Assembly (NCBI GenBank): GCA_027080405.1
Contig: JALWSL010000321.1
Coordinates: 1-6,395 of the forward strand
Length of the DNA: 6,395 nucleotides
Source: Planctomycetaceae bacterium
Lineage (GTDB): Bacteria > Planctomycetota > Planctomycetia > Planctomycetales > Planctomycetaceae
Direction of reading: 5' to 3'
The position numbers were made by a program, and so were the translations under genes. This document shows, piece after piece, positions 5,854 to 6,395 of the stretch. Under the pieces are notes generated by a model. The model searched no databases, had not been told where the DNA came from, and saw nothing but the letters and a program-made list of their open reading frames with translations. Every line of letters begins with the position of its first letter. Within the stretch, counting starts at the first letter, position 1.

Positions 5854-6395
5854 ATGAGCGAGCCAGAAAACGTCATTGAAATTCGCAATTTGTCGAAGGA
5901 TTATCGGGATTTCTGGGGTCGGCGGAAGGTGCAGGCTTTGAAATCGTTGAGTCTGGACGTCAAAAAAGGGGAGATATACGGTTTGCTCGGGCCGAACGGT
6001 TCCGGGAAAACGACTACGATGAAGTTGCTGCTCGGGCTTCTGTTCCCGACTGCGGGAGAAGTCCGGATATTCGGGCAGCCTTCCTCGAACGTCGAAAAGA
6101 ACGAGCGAATCGGATACCTGCCTGAAGAATCCTACCTGTATCGTTTCCTGAATGCCGACGAAACACTCGATTTTTACGGTCGATTGTTCAATATGAGCAA
6201 ACAGGAACGAAAACAGCGCTGCGATGAATTGATTGAACTCGTGGGTATCAAGCACGCCCGCAAACGTCAGTTGAAGGAATACTCCAAGGGGATGACCCGC
6301 CGAATCGGTTTGGCTCAGGCGTTGATCAATAATCCCGATCTGGTTCTGCTTGATGAACCTACCAGTGGGTTAGATCCGATTGGTACGCGCGACAT
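5854..6395 (+). CDS. ABC-2-type transporter ATP-binding subunit, N-terminal part (cut by right edge)
   Basis: The window holds 180 codons of the nucleotide-binding subunit of an ABC transporter, which would couple ATP hydrolysis to export through a separate membrane subunit, probably encoded just downstream. In order: Walker [10 protein letters not shown] (46-54), the Q-loop region YLPEESYLY (88-96) with Glu where Gln is usual, the signature YSKGM (143-147) in place of LSGGQ, Walker B LVLLDE (163-168) and the D-loop SGLD (171-174). The switch His would lie beyond the edge. The Glu Q-loop and SKGM signature are typical of the CcmA/NatA-like ABC-2 group. ATG 5854 is the first start after an in-frame TAA at 5839, with AAGGA 9 bases upstream, so the start is secure. 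The substrate cannot be told from this part. The T-rich leader upstream suggests this gene begins a transcription unit. Confidence 0.95.
   Translation, partial: MSEPENVIEIRNLSKDYRDFWGRRKVQALKSLSLDVKKGEIYGLLGPNGSGKTTTMKLLLGLLFPTAGEVRIFGQPSSNVEKNERIGYLPEESYLYRFLNADETLDFYGRLFNMSKQERKQRCDELIELVGIKHARKRQLKEYSKGMTRRIGLAQALINNPDLVLLDEPTSGLDPIGTRD

Noticed and set aside
1..6395. CRISPR array, tRNA, rRNA, insertion sequence or prophage
   Set aside because: No regularly spaced repeats with unique spacers, no cloverleaf or rRNA motifs, and no transposase, integrase or phage proteins were seen on either strand. The only regular repeats are inside the Cys-rich gene.

Overview
This window looks like a piece of a planctomycete chromosome with a GC content near 50% (Gimesia/Rubinisphaera-like is a guess). 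The indications are a secreted neutral-ceramidase-like protein of the type common in planctomycetes, a YugP-type membrane zinc metallopeptidase, an ABC-2-type ATPase, small secreted low-complexity proteins, and long gene-poor gaps. No ribosomal or marker gene is present, so the assignment rests on gene content only.

Layout from left to right. Positions 1-1348 (minus) hold the N-terminal 449 residues of a secreted neutral/alkaline-ceramidase-family hydrolase that runs off the left edge. A 361-base gap follows. It holds the upstream region of that gene and a strong intrinsic terminator belonging to the next gene. Positions 1710-2195 (minus) encode an extremely cysteine-rich exported protein (48 Cys in about 138 mature residues) built from Cys-Cys repeats with a clear 45-base DNA period. 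About 870 bases without a convincing gene follow. Positions 3069-3737 (minus) encode a YugP-like zinc metallopeptidase. It is divergent from 3960-4298 (plus), a small exported Tyr/Gly-rich protein (29 Tyr in 87 mature residues). The Tyr-rich gene converges on 4426-5058 (minus), a DNA-3-methyladenine glycosylase I (Tag). A long imperfect inverted repeat lies between the two stop codons. About 795 bases without a convincing gene lead to 5854-6395 (plus), the N-terminal part of an ABC-2-type transporter ATPase cut by the right edge.

The genes do not form an obvious operon: strands alternate and gaps are large, and most genes look monocistronic. The most unusual content is the pair of small exported low-complexity proteins, one dominated by Cys pairs and one by Tyr. 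Both are candidates for cross-linked surface or cell-wall material. That role is an inference; planctomycete walls have been described as protein-based and cystine-rich, but nothing in the DNA proves these proteins are located there. I found no CRISPR array, tRNA, rRNA, insertion sequence or phage gene.
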